Source: Betaproteobacteria bacterium
Lineage (GTDB): Bacteria > Pseudomonadota > Gammaproteobacteria > Burkholderiales > Casimicrobiaceae
Reading direction: 5' to 3'
Length of the DNA stretch: 64,000 nucleotides
NCBI GenBank assembly: GCA_004293675.1
Contig: READ01000020.1
Coordinates: forward strand, 38,419-102,418
Shown piece after piece: positions 43,030 through 52,632 of this stretch (positions are counted from its first letter, which is position 1; every line of letters begins with the position of its first letter). A model generated the notes under the pieces. It made no database searches and was not told where the DNA came from. It worked only from the letters and a program-made list of their open reading frames with translations. Made by a program: the position numbers and the translations under genes.

Positions 43030-43171
43030 GTGCGGGCACTTTTTTAGTCTTTTTAAGCTGACTAGCCTGCAAAACACGCCAGCAGGAAAGTCTTAACTCA
43101 TTCTTACGTCAATCTTACGCTTTTTGAGGGGAAGTTCAAGCAGGTTGACGTTACTTTTGCGCATTCTCCCT

Positions 43172-43219
43172 AAGCCGATAGACGGTATCGGCTTGATTTC
43201 AGCGCTAACTTCCCAAACT
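43172..43219 (+). promoter_or_regulatory. Possible heat-shock (sigma-32) promoter of clpB with overlapping hairpin
   Basis: CTTGAT at 43192-43197 and CCCAAACT at 43212-43219, separated by 14 bases, resemble the sigma-32 consensus CTTGAA/CCCCATNT. A perfect 9-bp inverted repeat (AAGCCGATA at 43172-43180, TATCGGCTT at 43186-43194) overlaps the -35 element and could be an operator. The clpB ribosome-binding site AAGGAG follows at 43240-43245. Confidence 0.55.
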
Positions 43220-43251
43220 GATGGGTATCGATTGATTGCAAGGAGCGCCAC

Positions 43252-45831
43252 ATGCGTTTCGACAAATTCACCACTAAGTTTCAACAAGCGTTCGCGGACG
43301 CCCAGTCGCTCGCAGTCGCTTTGGATGCCACACAAATTGAGCCGCAACATCTGCTCAGCGCGCTTCTCGAGCAAGACGACGGCGCTAGCAAAGCGCTGTT
43401 GCAACGCGCTGGGCTTAACGTTGCGAAGCTCGAAAAGGACTTGAAGGCGAGCGTTGAGCGGCTGCCGCGTCAGCAGGGTGGCGACGGCAACGTCAATATT
43501 GGCCGCGATTTAAATGGACTACTGAACCTGACGGACAAAGACGCCACCAAACGTGGCGATCAGTTCATTGCATCAGAGCTTTTTTTGCTGGCGCTGGCCG
43601 ACGACAAGGGCGAAACGGGACGTATTTTCAGAGACGCGGGGGCCAGCGCAAAAACGCTCAAGTCCGCTATTGATGCGCTTCGTGGCGACGCAACCGTCAA
43701 CTCACAGGAAGCCGAAGGCCAACGCCAATCGCTTGAGAAATACACCATTGACCTGACCGAACGCGCGCGCGCCGGCAAGCTCGATCCTGTGATTGGGCGA
43801 GACGACGAAATCCGCCGCGTGATTCAGGTATTGCAACGTAGGACCAAAAATAATCCGGTGTTGATTGGCGAGCCCGGCGTTGGCAAAACGGCCATCGTCG
43901 AGGGCCTAGCGCAGCGTATCATCAATGGCGAAGTGCCCGAGGGACTAAAAAACAAGCGCGTGCTATCCCTTGATTTTGCTGCCATGCTCGCGGGCGCGAA
44001 GTATCGTGGTGAATTCGAGGAGCGCTTGAAGGCTGTGCTCAAGGATTTGGCCAAAGACGAAGGTCAAACGATCGTGTTCATTGACGAATTGCACACCATG
44101 GTTGGTGCGGGCAAAGCCGAAGGGGCGATGGATGCGGGCAACATGTTGAAGCCCGCACTGGCCCGCGGCGAGCTGCACTGCGTCGGCGCAACGACGCTCG
44201 ACGAGTATCGAAAATACATCGAGAAAGACGCAGCGCTAGAGCGGCGTTTTCAAAAGGTTTTGGTGGGCGAGCCGTCGGTCGAATCCACCGTGGCGATTTT
44301 GCGCGGACTCAAAGAGCGCTATGAGCTCCATCATGGCGTAGAAATCACTGACCCAGCGATCATTGCCGCTGCAGAGCTCTCGCATCGCTACATCACGGAT
44401 CGGTTTTTGCCGGACAAAGCCATTGATTTGATCGATGAAGCAGCGAGTCGAATCAAGATGGAAATTGATTCGAAACCCGAGGTCATGGATAAACTTGATC
44501 GCCGCATCATCCAACTAAAAATTGAGCGTGAAGCGGTCAAAAAAGAGAAAGACGAAGCGTCGAAAAAGCGCCTTACCTTGCTTGAAGACGAGATACTGCG
44601 ATTGGAGCGCGAGTACGCTGACTTTGACGAGGTTCTGCGTGGTGAAAAAGCAGCGGTGCAGGGCACCCAAGGCGTTAAAGAACAAATCGAGAAACTGAAG
44701 CTAGAAATGGACGATGCGCGTCGTCGTGGCGATTTCGCGCGGATGTCTGAGATTCAGTACGGAAAATTGCCCGAACTCGAGAGCAAGCTCAAAGAGGTCG
44801 AGGCGCAGCGCGGTGACGCCAAAAGCGCCAAGCCAAAACTGCTTCGCACGCAAGTCGGGGCCGAGGAAATCGCCGAAGTGGTTTCGCGCGCAACCGGTAT
44901 TCCTGTTAGCAAAATGATGACGGGCGAGCGGGAGAAGTTGCTGCACGTGGAGGAGGCGCTGCACAAGCGTGTCATCGGGCAAGACGAAGCCGTTTCTTTG
45001 GTAGCTGATGCCATTCGTCGTTCGCGCGCTGGCCTTGCTGATCCGAATAAACCGTATGGGTCGTTCCTGTTTTTGGGACCCACGGGCGTGGGAAAAACTG
45101 AGCTCACCAAGACGCTCGCTCAATTGTTGTTTGACAGCGAACAAGCCTTGATCCGAATCGACATGAGCGAGTACATGGAGAAGCATTCGGTCGCCCGCCT
45201 AATCGGTGCGCCGCCGGGCTACGTGGGCTTTGATGAGGGCGGACAGCTCACCGAACAGGTGCGACGCAAGCCTTACAGCGTGATTTTGTTTGACGAGGTG
45301 GAAAAGGCGCATCCCGACGTTTTTAATGTTCTGTTGCAAGCCCTTGATGATGGCCGCATGACCGATGGTCAAGGCCGTACGGTGGATTTCAAAAACACCG
45401 TGATGATCATGACCAGTAACTTGGGTGGCAACAAAATTCAGAGCATGATCGATTCGCCACCAGAGCTGGTGAAGATCGCTGTGATGGCTGAGGTGAAAGA
45501 TCATTTCCGCCCTGAGTTCATCAATCGGATTGACGAGATCGTGGTCTTTCATGCGCTGGCTAAGGACAACATTAAAGGCATCGCAAAGATTCAGTTGCAG
45601 CGGCTTGAGGATCGGCTCGCTAAGCTCGATCTCAAGATCGAAGTGAGCGAAGCGGCGCTAGATTTATTGTGCGAAGCGGGGTTTGATCCGGTGTACGGCG
45701 CGCGTCCGTTGAAGCGGGCGATTCAGCAGTCGCTCGAAAACCCGCTGTCAAAAGCGCTGCTAGCCGGAAAATTTGTACCGGGTGCGGTGATCGAAGTCGA
45801 TGCACGAAACGGTGAGATTGTGTTTGATTAG
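43252..45831 (+). CDS. clpB: ATP-dependent disaggregase chaperone ClpB
   Basis: Hexameric AAA+ protein that pulls proteins out of aggregates together with DnaK. The N-terminal Clp repeat domain ([20 protein letters not shown]) is followed by the first ATPase (Walker [16 protein letters not shown] near residue 205, [14 protein letters not shown]), the coiled-coil middle domain that sets ClpB apart from ClpA (about 400-530: [20 protein letters not shown]) and the second ATPase ([14 protein letters not shown] near 608, [20 protein letters not shown]). At 859 residues it is complete. A sigma-32-like promoter precedes it. Confidence 0.98.
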   Translation: MRFDKFTTKFQQAFADAQSLAVALDATQIEPQHLLSALLEQDDGASKALLQRAGLNVAKLEKDLKASVERLPRQQGGDGNVNIGRDLNGLLNLTDKDATKRGDQFIASELFLLALADDKGETGRIFRDAGASAKTLKSAIDALRGDATVNSQEAEGQRQSLEKYTIDLTERARAGKLDPVIGRDDEIRRVIQVLQRRTKNNPVLIGEPGVGKTAIVEGLAQRIINGEVPEGLKNKRVLSLDFAAMLAGAKYRGEFEERLKAVLKDLAKDEGQTIVFIDELHTMVGAGKAEGAMDAGNMLKPALARGELHCVGATTLDEYRKYIEKDAALERRFQKVLVGEPSVESTVAILRGLKERYELHHGVEITDPAIIAAAELSHRYITDRFLPDKAIDLIDEAASRIKMEIDSKPEVMDKLDRRIIQLKIEREAVKKEKDEASKKRLTLLEDEILRLEREYADFDEVLRGEKAAVQGTQGVKEQIEKLKLEMDDARRRGDFARMSEIQYGKLPELESKLKEVEAQRGDAKSAKPKLLRTQVGAEEIAEVVSRATGIPVSKMMTGEREKLLHVEEALHKRVIGQDEAVSLVADAIRRSRAGLADPNKPYGSFLFLGPTGVGKTELTKTLAQLLFDSEQALIRIDMSEYMEKHSVARLIGAPPGYVGFDEGGQLTEQVRRKPYSVILFDEVEKAHPDVFNVLLQALDDGRMTDGQGRTVDFKNTVMIMTSNLGGNKIQSMIDSPPELVKIAVMAEVKDHFRPEFINRIDEIVVFHALAKDNIKGIAKIQLQRLEDRLAKLDLKIEVSEAALDLLCEAGFDPVYGARPLKRAIQQSLENPLSKALLAGKFVPGAVIEVDARNGEIVFD

Positions 45832-45891
45832 CGCTGAGCGCGCCTTCATCGGGCGCTGGTCGGTGGCAGTGAATCGCTTCAGCGCGGCGGG

Positions 45892-47604
45892 TCAGTGTCG
45901 ATTGGCCCGCTGAAGGGTACGGGCCTTTAGGTAGCGAAATAGCCAACTTCGCGGTACTTCGACCCCGTGCTTGGCAAATTCAACAGCGCTGGCGTCGATG
46001 GTGAATCGCTGCTGTCGATGTTGCGCCTCATCCGATCCCACAAAGAGAATTTGATCGCCTGGTTGCAGCGCGCAATCCGATTCCGGCAGCAGACCGGCGA
46101 CCCCGTTGCGAAGTAGCATCAACGGGATGCATTGCAGTGCCTCGCCGCTCGACTCTGGATCAGTTTGTAAATGGCCGATGGTGAGTGGCTCGGCGCCGCT
46201 TTGAAAAAACGCACCGAACATTCCCGGTTGCATGACGTCGCAGTGAAACGTCCACGCACGCGGTGCTGCACTGCCCAGCGACATCTGAATGGTGTGAATG
46301 ATGCTCTCGGCCGTGCGAGCGCCTTCCTCGGCGATGCGCTTCAAAAAGGTCCGCAACAGCGGCACCGTGATGAGCTGCAAGCATTCATGCACCATCAAAT
46401 CGGCTTGCACGAATTGCAGATTGGCGCGTGCGGCACGGATGAGCACGCGATCAGCAATGTGGTTTTGGCGGATCACCACGAATATTTTTGAATTGCTGCG
46501 CCGCGCAAGACTGGTCACCGCCAGGTTTGTCGCGTCGTTATCGGTGCCTGCCACCACGACCGCGGCACCTGCGATGTCCGAATCGATCAGCGCGTGTTCC
46601 AGCTGATTGTCGACCAGTACCTGCCGGTTGGGCACAGATGCGGTCGGCCGATGCTCCACGGCGCGCCAAGGGATGCCCCGCGCATCGAGCGCTTTGCCGA
46701 TGGCGCTACCAAAGCGCCCATAGCCAACAATCACCCACGGCCCAGCGGGAATGCCCAGCCGGTTCGGGCACTGGGCACCCGGTGAATCGGTGAGCCACTC
46801 TTCGAGTCGCAGCACGTCGGGGGCGTCTAGATCGAGTCCGATGTTCGTTGCAAAGGTTGCAAATGGGTTGATGACCTCAACGCCGCCAAATGACTGCAGA
46901 TTGATCTGTGCTAACTCGCTTTTGGTGCGCGCAATGACCTGCAGATTGGGCTGCAAAGTGCGCGCGCCAATGGCAATTGTTTGATTGACCCCGTCGTCAC
47001 CGGTCATCGCCAACAAGCCTTGGCAATGCGCTCGATGAATGCCCGCGTCACGAAGCACGTCGGGGTAGCGCGCGTCGGCACAGATCGCAAACGCGGGCAT
47101 TTGCAGTTTTTCGATTTCGAGTTTCGCAGCCCGGTCGGCGCGCTGCTCGATCACGACGACTCGGTAGCCGATGGCATCGAGCGCTTTGGCCAACTGCTTG
47201 GCGCTTTGCCCGTAGCCGCACAAGATGAAAAATTTTTGCCCTGTGGTTCGCACCCGCCAAGCAAACATGCTGCGCGCCGCGGCGGCACGAAATGTCGGAT
47301 CTGAGGTGAGCCGGAAAATCGAGCCCAACGTATAGGTCCAGCCGATGACCGTCAGATAGATGATGAGGATCATCCACAGCCGCTGCGCATCGCTAAAGGC
47401 ATGCGGTAGCTCGCCAAAGCCGATAGTCGTTGCCGTGTAGCTGACGATGTAGAACGCGTGAAAAATGCTCAGCTTCTGTGGGCTGCCGTCGGGCGCAACG
47501 CCGGGCATCAACGCCAGCCCAAACGTTGAAACGGCGTAGATCAAGATGAGCATGATGAGCGGCGCACGCATGCGCCGCAAAATCAGCAGCAAGACATCAT
47601 TCAT
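45892..47604 (-). CDS. Potassium channel-like protein with two RCK (TrkA-N/C) regions
   Basis: A 570-residue inner-membrane protein. Two transmembrane helices flank a pore loop with the filter TATTIGFGE near residue 61. Two cytoplasmic nucleotide-binding domains follow (FILCGYGQSAKQLAKALDAI near 115 and WVIVGYGRFGSAIGKALDAR near 285), and the C-terminal TrkA-C-like part has LQPGDQILFVGSDE. It likely conducts K+ under ligand control. The filter reads TIGFGE rather than the commonest TVGYGD, so ion selectivity is not certain. It is cotranscribed with the DUF6394 gene upstream (33-bp gap). Confidence 0.9.
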   Translation of the reverse strand: MNDVLLLILRRMRAPLIMLILIYAVSTFGLALMPGVAPDGSPQKLSIFHAFYIVSYTATTIGFGELPHAFSDAQRLWMILIIYLTVIGWTYTLGSIFRLTSDPTFRAAAARSMFAWRVRTTGQKFFILCGYGQSAKQLAKALDAIGYRVVVIEQRADRAAKLEIEKLQMPAFAICADARYPDVLRDAGIHRAHCQGLLAMTGDDGVNQTIAIGARTLQPNLQVIARTKSELAQINLQSFGGVEVINPFATFATNIGLDLDAPDVLRLEEWLTDSPGAQCPNRLGIPAGPWVIVGYGRFGSAIGKALDARGIPWRAVEHRPTASVPNRQVLVDNQLEHALIDSDIAGAAVVVAGTDNDATNLAVTSLARRSNSKIFVVIRQNHIADRVLIRAARANLQFVQADLMVHECLQLITVPLLRTFLKRIAEEGARTAESIIHTIQMSLGSAAPRAWTFHCDVMQPGMFGAFFQSGAEPLTIGHLQTDPESSGEALQCIPLMLLRNGVAGLLPESDCALQPGDQILFVGSDEAQHRQQRFTIDASAVEFAKHGVEVPRSWLFRYLKARTLQRANRH

Positions 47605-47637
47605 CGGGGCGCTCGGTCGACGTATCGACGGGTGGGC

Positions 47638-48081
47638 TTACCGACCCTGCCGAAGTGTCTCGCCAATGAGTAACGTGATGGAAATTAAGTTGGCCAGGAG
47701 CGCGCCGCCCGACAGCGACACGACGGTCGAAATGGATGACGCGTTCATCGCCAAACCTTGAACATGCACATGCACCACCCAAACCATCGCCGCTGCCACC
47801 AGCTGCAGGGACGCCACCAGCGAGGTGGCCAAATGAGTTGCACCCAAGTGCGTACGGTCACCGAATTTGAGCACGGTGGCCACTAAGTTCACCGCCACTG
47901 CAGCGCCCAACTCCATGGGGTGATGGAGATCAACGCGCTCGATGTCGCCAATGAAAAAACCGAAATTTAGCGTGCACGCCAAGATGATGAAAAAACCAAA
48001 GATCACCTTTTCAAGATTCACGTTCGCCGCCCAGTCGTTATCAACAAGCCCGGAAGCATAGCGCTCCGCGCTATCGGTCAT
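47638..48081 (-). CDS. DUF6394-type membrane protein, partner of the ion channel
   Basis: A 147-residue protein with four hydrophobic segments: VNLEKVIFGFFIILACTLNF, AVAVNLVATVLKFGDRTHLG, SLVASLQLVAAAMVWVVHVH and SLSGGALLANLISITLLIGE. The pattern LEKVIFGFF..NFGFFIGD and VNLVATVLKFGDRT matches the DUF6394 family. It sits immediately upstream of the RCK channel gene, suggesting a shared complex or regulation; the role is unknown. The ATG at 48081 is preferred; a TTG at 48111 would only add ten residues. Confidence 0.75.
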   Translation of the reverse strand: MTDSAERYASGLVDNDWAANVNLEKVIFGFFIILACTLNFGFFIGDIERVDLHHPMELGAAVAVNLVATVLKFGDRTHLGATHLATSLVASLQLVAAAMVWVVHVHVQGLAMNASSISTVVSLSGGALLANLISITLLIGETLRQGR

Positions 48082-48125
48082 GTTGGAGCCGGCGTTTACG
48101 AGTCGTCTCAAAAACTACGGCTTCT

Positions 48126-48252
48126 CAGCATAAATACTAACGAATGTCTTTATGAATGGGGCTTACCTAGGTGTTTTTTAGCAATTCGATATTTACTAAA
48201 TATTCACCAAACGCCTTATTTTATATGGCATTTGATGAAATTTATGTTAGCC
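48126..48252. repeat. 125-bp AT-rich inverted-repeat element, copy F
   Basis: The left flank CTCAGCATAAATACTAACGA with core ATGTCTTTATGAATGGGG pairs with the right core CGCCTTATTTTATATGGCAT and flank TTGATGAAATTTATGTTAGC, over about 40 bases with some mismatches. Confidence 0.85.
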
Positions 48253-48342
48253 GCTATGAAGTGCTGAACACTTTATCGCTGTGCGGCTGCGAAGGGCAGG
48301 CCATCTACGGCACACAAGCCACGCCGAGCAGGGTGCCAAACC

Positions 48343-48510
48343 CTAGGGAGACGCTGATTAAATCGACGCCGAACAGCGCGCCTTGTTTTGGGAGGAAATA
48401 CGAGCCGAAAAACACAGCAGAATAGCGGGCTATTGCGAGTATTCCCGGCGAAGTAGTTCGCCTAAAACGAGGATGCGATGCCGGTGGGCATTTAATCAGC
48501 GTCTCCCTAG
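48343..48510. mobile_element. 168-bp non-coding element with perfect 21-bp terminal inverted repeats
   Basis: The terminal repeats at 48343-48363 (CTAGGGAGACGCTGATTAAA plus T) and 48490-48510 are exact reverse complements. The 126 bases between contain no gene. The same right end occurs alone at 24380-24400, and its last 13 bases occur at 50274-50286. This is the structure expected of a miniature inverted-repeat transposable element, with the helper transposase not in the window. It fills the space before the Lrp regulator's 3' end. Confidence 0.75.
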
Positions 48511-48515
48511 CGCCG

Positions 48516-48944
48516 CTAAGCGACCGAAATTTCTCGCAATATGACGCGGCTGTAAGTCTCGAGGGCACCTGCCGTATTGCGTAGGTATTCCGTGACACTC
48601 ACCAAATCGCTTTGGTCTCGACAGGCCACCCGCACGGCGTAATCAAACGAGCCCGTCATGAGCGTGGCGCTTTGAATTTGTGCAACGCCCAAAAGCGCTT
48701 TTTCGAAAGACGCTGCGCTCACGCCCTGGCGCAACTTGACATCGATCTGCGCTTCAAGCGGTCGACCTAGCTTGGCGGGATTGACGTTGGCGCAGATGCT
48801 GCGGATCGTGCCGTTGGCGATGAGCCGGCGGACCCGCTCTGCGGCTGCATTCGCACTCAGGTGCACGGCCTCACCGAGGTCACGGAAGCTGGTTCTGCCG
48901 TCTTTTTGAAGAATTCCGAGTATTTCTATGTCAATTGCGTTCAT
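48516..48944 (-). CDS. Lrp/AsnC-family transcriptional regulator
   Basis: A 142-residue regulator. The helix-turn-helix region is IDIEILGILQKDGRTSFRDL then GEAVHLSANAAAERVRRLIA; the AsnC domain includes ATLMTGSFDYAVRVACRDQS. It is distinct from the PutR-like protein at 29301. It is divergent from the S41 peptidase gene (122-bp gap). The target and effector are unknown; the neighbouring peptidase gene is a candidate. Confidence 0.9.
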   Translation of the reverse strand: MNAIDIEILGILQKDGRTSFRDLGEAVHLSANAAAERVRRLIANGTIRSICANVNPAKLGRPLEAQIDVKLRQGVSAASFEKALLGVAQIQSATLMTGSFDYAVRVACRDQSDLVSVTEYLRNTAGALETYSRVILREISVA

Positions 48945-49065
48945 GGCAGAGATTATCGCAGTGTAAGCACTATAAATGCAACGTAAAACGCTGACATCCG
49001 AAGCGTCTCTGATTTGATAATTTGCGCTTCACTTTTTCATCGACGCTCACTTGTTTCAATCACCC

Positions 49066-50244
49066 ATGAAAATTTCGCCCACCGCTCGGAGAACACTGAC
49101 CGCCGTCGCGGCAGCGCTTGCACTGTGCGCACCGTTTGCTGGCCACCTAGCAGCGCAAACCAATGCACCTGTAGGCGCAGCGCCGCAACCGGGCGTCTCG
49201 TCTGCGCCCAACATGCAAACGCAGCCGCGCGCACCGCAGGCAGCCTTAAACGTTCCTCCGCTGCGTGCGTCGGACAAAGCCGAACTGATCGCGGCAACGG
49301 TGCTGGAATTGAATAAGCGCTACGTATTTCCTGACGTGGCAAAGCGAGCGAGTGAAGCGCTGAGCGCAAAACACAAAGCAGGGGCCTATGACGCGATAAC
49401 CGATGGCGTTGCTTTGGCCAATGCGCTTTCAGACGATCTGTTTGCACTGACGAAAGACTCGCACTTGCGCTACCGCTTCGAGCCCATGTCGGCGCCGATG
49501 CAACACCTGCCCAACCAGGTTGTTTCGGTCGCAGACGCTGCGGCGGCGCGTTTAGACGCAGAGCAACGAAACTTCGGCGTTGAACGTGTGGAGCGACTAC
49601 CGGGGAACATCGGTTATGTCGATGTGCGCCTGTTCTATTCGCCCGCGTGGGCCGGGGACACCCTTGCAGCGGCCATGAATTTGATCGCCAACACTGACGC
49701 GCTGATCATTGATGTGCGGCAAAACGGCGGCGGTTTCTCAGAAACCGTTGCATTGTTGACAAGTTATCTGCTCAACGAGCGAACGCATCTGAGTAGTTTT
49801 TATCTACGCGATGACGACAGCACCGAACAATCCTGGTCACTCGATTGGTTGCCTGGAAAGCGCTTTGGCGGCACGAAACCCGTTTACGTGCTGACCTCGA
49901 AGCGCAGCGTTTCGGGTGCAGAGGAATTTGCTTACAACTTGAAGCATTTAAAGCGAGCGACGCTCGTTGGCGAAACGACGGTGGGCGCATCGAACCCGGG
50001 CGCGTTTGCCAAACTCACGCCGCTCTACTCGCTGTTTATTCCCAATGGACGCGTGACCAACGCAGTGACGAAAACCAACTGGGAAGGCGTCGGGGTCGAA
50101 CCCGATGTCAAAGTGCCCGCTGATGATGCGTTAAGAACCGCGCAGATCCTGGCGTTGAAGGCGCTTCAAGCCAAGACAGCGGATCCACGGCGCGCCATGG
50201 GCATCGGTCGTCGTGTTGATGAGTTGGAGCAGCAAAAGCGCTAA
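49066..50244 (+). CDS. Secreted S41-family peptidase (second copy)
   Basis: A 392-residue exported protein. The signal peptide MKISPTARRTLTAVAAALAL ends near AAQT. An N-terminal helical cap (about 60-130, ELNKRYVFPDVAKRASEALS) precedes the peptidase core: VRQNGGGFSETVALLTSYLL, KRSVSGAEEFAYNLKHLKRA with the likely catalytic Ser near 282, VGETTVGASNPGAF and GVGVEPDVKVPADDAL. This is the interphotoreceptor-retinoid-binding-protein-like subtype. The ATG at 49066 is preferred over TTG at 49051. Similar only in fold to the one at 4904. Confidence 0.88.
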   Translation: MKISPTARRTLTAVAAALALCAPFAGHLAAQTNAPVGAAPQPGVSSAPNMQTQPRAPQAALNVPPLRASDKAELIAATVLELNKRYVFPDVAKRASEALSAKHKAGAYDAITDGVALANALSDDLFALTKDSHLRYRFEPMSAPMQHLPNQVVSVADAAAARLDAEQRNFGVERVERLPGNIGYVDVRLFYSPAWAGDTLAAAMNLIANTDALIIDVRQNGGGFSETVALLTSYLLNERTHLSSFYLRDDDSTEQSWSLDWLPGKRFGGTKPVYVLTSKRSVSGAEEFAYNLKHLKRATLVGETTVGASNPGAFAKLTPLYSLFIPNGRVTNAVTKTNWEGVGVEPDVKVPADDALRTAQILALKALQAKTADPRRAMGIGRRVDELEQQKR

Positions 50245-50273
50245 TCGAAACCGATCGGTGGTGCGCCGAGTGG

Positions 50274-50286
50274 AGCGTCTCCCTAG
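50274..50286. repeat. Partial end of the CTAGGGAGACG element
   Basis: AGCGTCTCCCTAG matches the last 13 bases of the 48343-48510 terminal repeat, in the spacer between the peptidase and cysE. Short, so chance or a decayed remnant cannot be told apart. Confidence 0.4.
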
Positions 50287-50382
50287 CGCTCGCCGACGAC
50301 CGCAAGATCGACATGACAAGAGGGTGATTCGCACAGGCTCTACACTTTGTGCTTTGCAACAGAGCTCACGTCGGCCGCCCTT

Positions 50383-51138
50383 ATGTTCGCATCGATTCGC
50401 GAAGACATTTCTGCTATTCAAGCCAAAGACCCCGCCGCGCGATCATCGCTCGACGTGGTCTTTTCGTATCCGGGATTTCATGCGCTCCGATTTCATCGTG
50501 TTGCCAATGCGTTGTGGCGTGCGAACTTTCGAAGCCTGGCGCGCTGGGTGTCGCATTGCTCCCGATTCTTTACCGGCATCGAGATTCATCCCGGCGCGTT
50601 CATTGGGCGTCGTGTGTTCATCGATCACGGCATGGGCATCGTCATTGGCGAAACCGCCGAAGTGCATGACGATTGCACCATTTATCAGGGCGTAACCCTG
50701 GGCGGTACGTCGCTTGAGAAGGGTGCGAAACGGCATCCAACGTTGGCAAAGGGCGTGATCGTCAGCGCGGGGGCCAAAGTGCTCGGAAGCTTCACAGTGG
50801 GCGAGGGCGCACGTATCGGCTCAAATTCCGTGGTGCTCAAAGCCGTTCCTGCGGGAGCGACCGCCGTTGGCATTCCCGCGCGAATCATCACGGCCGAGGT
50901 CAAAGAAAAACGCGAATCAACGGCGCAAAAGATTGGCTTTTCAGCGTACGGCGTATCGGCCGATTTAGATGATCCACTTGTGCAAGCGATTCACAAATTA
51001 CTCGATCACAGCGCGGCGCAAGACGCTCGCCTCAATGCGATCTGTGCCGCGCTGGAAAAACAGGGCGTCGATTGCTCATCGCTTCGCGGCCAGGCCGTTG
51101 ACACCGCCGCGATTGATAAATTGCTCGACGCTGATTAG
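50383..51138 (+). CDS. cysE: Serine O-acetyltransferase
   Basis: Transfers acetyl from acetyl-CoA to serine, the first step of cysteine synthesis. N-terminal helices include [20 protein letters not shown] and [20 protein letters not shown]. Left-handed hexapeptide repeats follow ([40 protein letters not shown]) with the active-site His and Asp of DHGMG. At 251 residues it is the short EpsC/CysE form common in betaproteobacteria. The ATG at 50383 starts the conserved sequence. Its stop overlaps the convergent hydrolase stop (51135-51138). Confidence 0.95.
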   Translation: MFASIREDISAIQAKDPAARSSLDVVFSYPGFHALRFHRVANALWRANFRSLARWVSHCSRFFTGIEIHPGAFIGRRVFIDHGMGIVIGETAEVHDDCTIYQGVTLGGTSLEKGAKRHPTLAKGVIVSAGAKVLGSFTVGEGARIGSNSVVLKAVPAGATAVGIPARIITAEVKEKRESTAQKIGFSAYGVSADLDDPLVQAIHKLLDHSAAQDARLNAICAALEKQGVDCSSLRGQAVDTAAIDKLLDAD

Positions 51139-52124
51139 GCAGCCTGTTTTTCGAGTTCCATGGGCGCGAGCGGAACGCTTGCGCTCAGCGTTGCTACCGC
51201 TGCGTGGGAGCTCTCAGACGTACCCGATAAGTGAGCGTGAAAAAATTGGCCAACGCGCTGCTTGTATTCGTTCGGGTAGCGACGATACGACGAGATGTGA
51301 TGTTCGCCTTGGGTCACCCAAAGCCCCGCACCGGCGGCGGTTGCAATTTGTTGCGCGTGATCGAGTGGAACAAAGGGATCCTGGTCCGAATGTATTACCA
51401 GCATCGGAAGCCCGGCAAACGCCGTTGCGTCATCGGCTGGGCGATTGCGCTCGAAACGAACGCCCGTGAAGAGTCGGGACATGAAGAGCGCGCCCGGTAA
51501 AAACACGTTGGGCATACCCGAGAGCCGCCGAAAGCGTCGCTGCATCATGTCGCTGAAATCAGCATAGGCGCTGTCGGTGATCAGCGCGCCGATGGCCGGT
51601 TCAATTCGTGTGGCGGCAATGGCGCAAGCACCACCCATCGATGCGCCCAGAAGCCCCACGGAACCGGGCTTGTAGCCACGCTCCAGCAACCAATCTACTG
51701 CCCCTAACACGTCAAATCTTTCACGTAGACCGTACGTCATTCGAGCCGAGCTGCTCTCACCGTGCCCACGTAGATCAAGCATAAAAACCGAGAGCCCGGA
51801 TTGCACGAGCGATTGCACCAAATCGTAGGTGCTCGTTTTCAGCTCATCGCCGCGACAGCAGTCTTTTCCGTGCACCAGAACGACGGCACGGTCAGCGCGT
51901 GCAGCGCGTAAATACCAACCCGCGAGCGCCAAATCAGAGCCGCGCGACGTGAAGCTCACGCGATCGAGTTTGTGTGCGTCCCAGGTTGGGTCGTCGTGCG
52001 GGCTCTTGCGCTGCGCCCGCGTCATGATGTGGGCGATGACACCGCTGGTTGCGATGTAGAGCGTTGCAACGACGATGACAATTGATGTGAGGCCGATGAG
52101 CCAGGTTTCTACGGATGGATTCAT
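51135..52124 (-). CDS. Membrane-anchored alpha/beta hydrolase
   Basis: A 329-residue serine hydrolase with an N-terminal membrane helix ([20 protein letters not shown]). The nucleophile is Ser in [12 protein letters not shown], the acid is in [17 protein letters not shown], and the His is in [13 protein letters not shown]. Oxyanion-region [13 protein letters not shown] and [10 protein letters not shown] are also present. The substrate is unknown; the family includes esterases and depalmitoylase-like enzymes. The ATG at 52124 has GGAG upstream. A TTG at 52181 would translate through a perfect inverted repeat and is unlikely. Confidence 0.87.
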   Translation of the reverse strand: MNPSVETWLIGLTSIVIVVATLYIATSGVIAHIMTRAQRKSPHDDPTWDAHKLDRVSFTSRGSDLALAGWYLRAARADRAVVLVHGKDCCRGDELKTSTYDLVQSLVQSGLSVFMLDLRGHGESSSARMTYGLRERFDVLGAVDWLLERGYKPGSVGLLGASMGGACAIAATRIEPAIGALITDSAYADFSDMMQRRFRRLSGMPNVFLPGALFMSRLFTGVRFERNRPADDATAFAGLPMLVIHSDQDPFVPLDHAQQIATAAGAGLWVTQGEHHISSYRRYPNEYKQRVGQFFHAHLSGTSESSHAAVATLSASVPLAPMELEKQAA

Positions 52125-52135
52125 GTGAGTTGCTC

Positions 52136-52178
52136 CGATTGATAGAGGGAGGAAAAAGACTTCTCCCTCTATCAATCG
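52136..52178. promoter_or_regulatory. Perfect 16-bp inverted repeat in the hydrolase leader
   Basis: CGATTGATAGAGGGAG (52136-52151) and its exact reverse complement (52163-52178) flank an 11-base loop. On the minus strand the hairpin ends beside the GGAG ribosome-binding site of the hydrolase gene, 12 bases before its ATG. It could be a repressor operator or a structure controlling translation. Confidence 0.75.
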
Positions 52179-52283
52179 CAATCACATTCACCAGCCCGAC
52201 ACTTATTGGCAAAACAATTTGCGGTTCGGCGAAAAAAAATTGGCACAAAGCACTGGGCTATTTCGTCACACCGTGTCGCGACG

Positions 52284-52622
52284 CTACTTCAATTTCGTCG
52301 GGGGTGCGTAGATGCCCGATGCAACACCGCGCGGGCCCAGCACGGGCGGCAAGGGCGTTGGCGGCAGCGGTGGTAGCGGCAGCGTCGAGTGTCCGGCAGT
52401 GCCCGCGTCTTTGCACACGGAGCCGCTGCAGCAGTATTTGCGCCCGCCGGCACAGACCAAATTTCCGGATTGGCATACCGAAATTGCAGGATTAGACTCT
52501 GCGGCGGAGCAGGCGAGCCCCGGCCCCGATGGCGTCAACGGTGCTGCGGATAGCGCGGTGGTGGTGGCGAGCGCGACAAGCAACGCGCAATGCCGGCTCG
52601 CTTTTAATGAACTCAATTTCAT
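52284..52622 (-). CDS. Small secreted cysteine-containing protein
   Basis: A 112-residue exported protein. The signal peptide runs through LKASRHCALLVALATTTALS to an A-x-A site. The mature part has GLACSAAESNPAISVCQSGN then LVCAGGRKYCCSGSVCKD, i.e. six to seven cysteines with a CC pair, followed by a Pro/Leu-rich tail (LPLPPLPPTPLPPVLGP). The KYCC spacing recalls the YCKDGQHTCC motif of the two genes upstream, which are 10 and 566 bp away. No family is recognised. Confidence 0.65.
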   Translation of the reverse strand: MKLSSLKASRHCALLVALATTTALSAAPLTPSGPGLACSAAESNPAISVCQSGNLVCAGGRKYCCSGSVCKDAGTAGHSTLPLPPLPPTPLPPVLGPRGVASGIYAPPTKLK

Positions 52623-52632
52623 GGTGTGTTCT

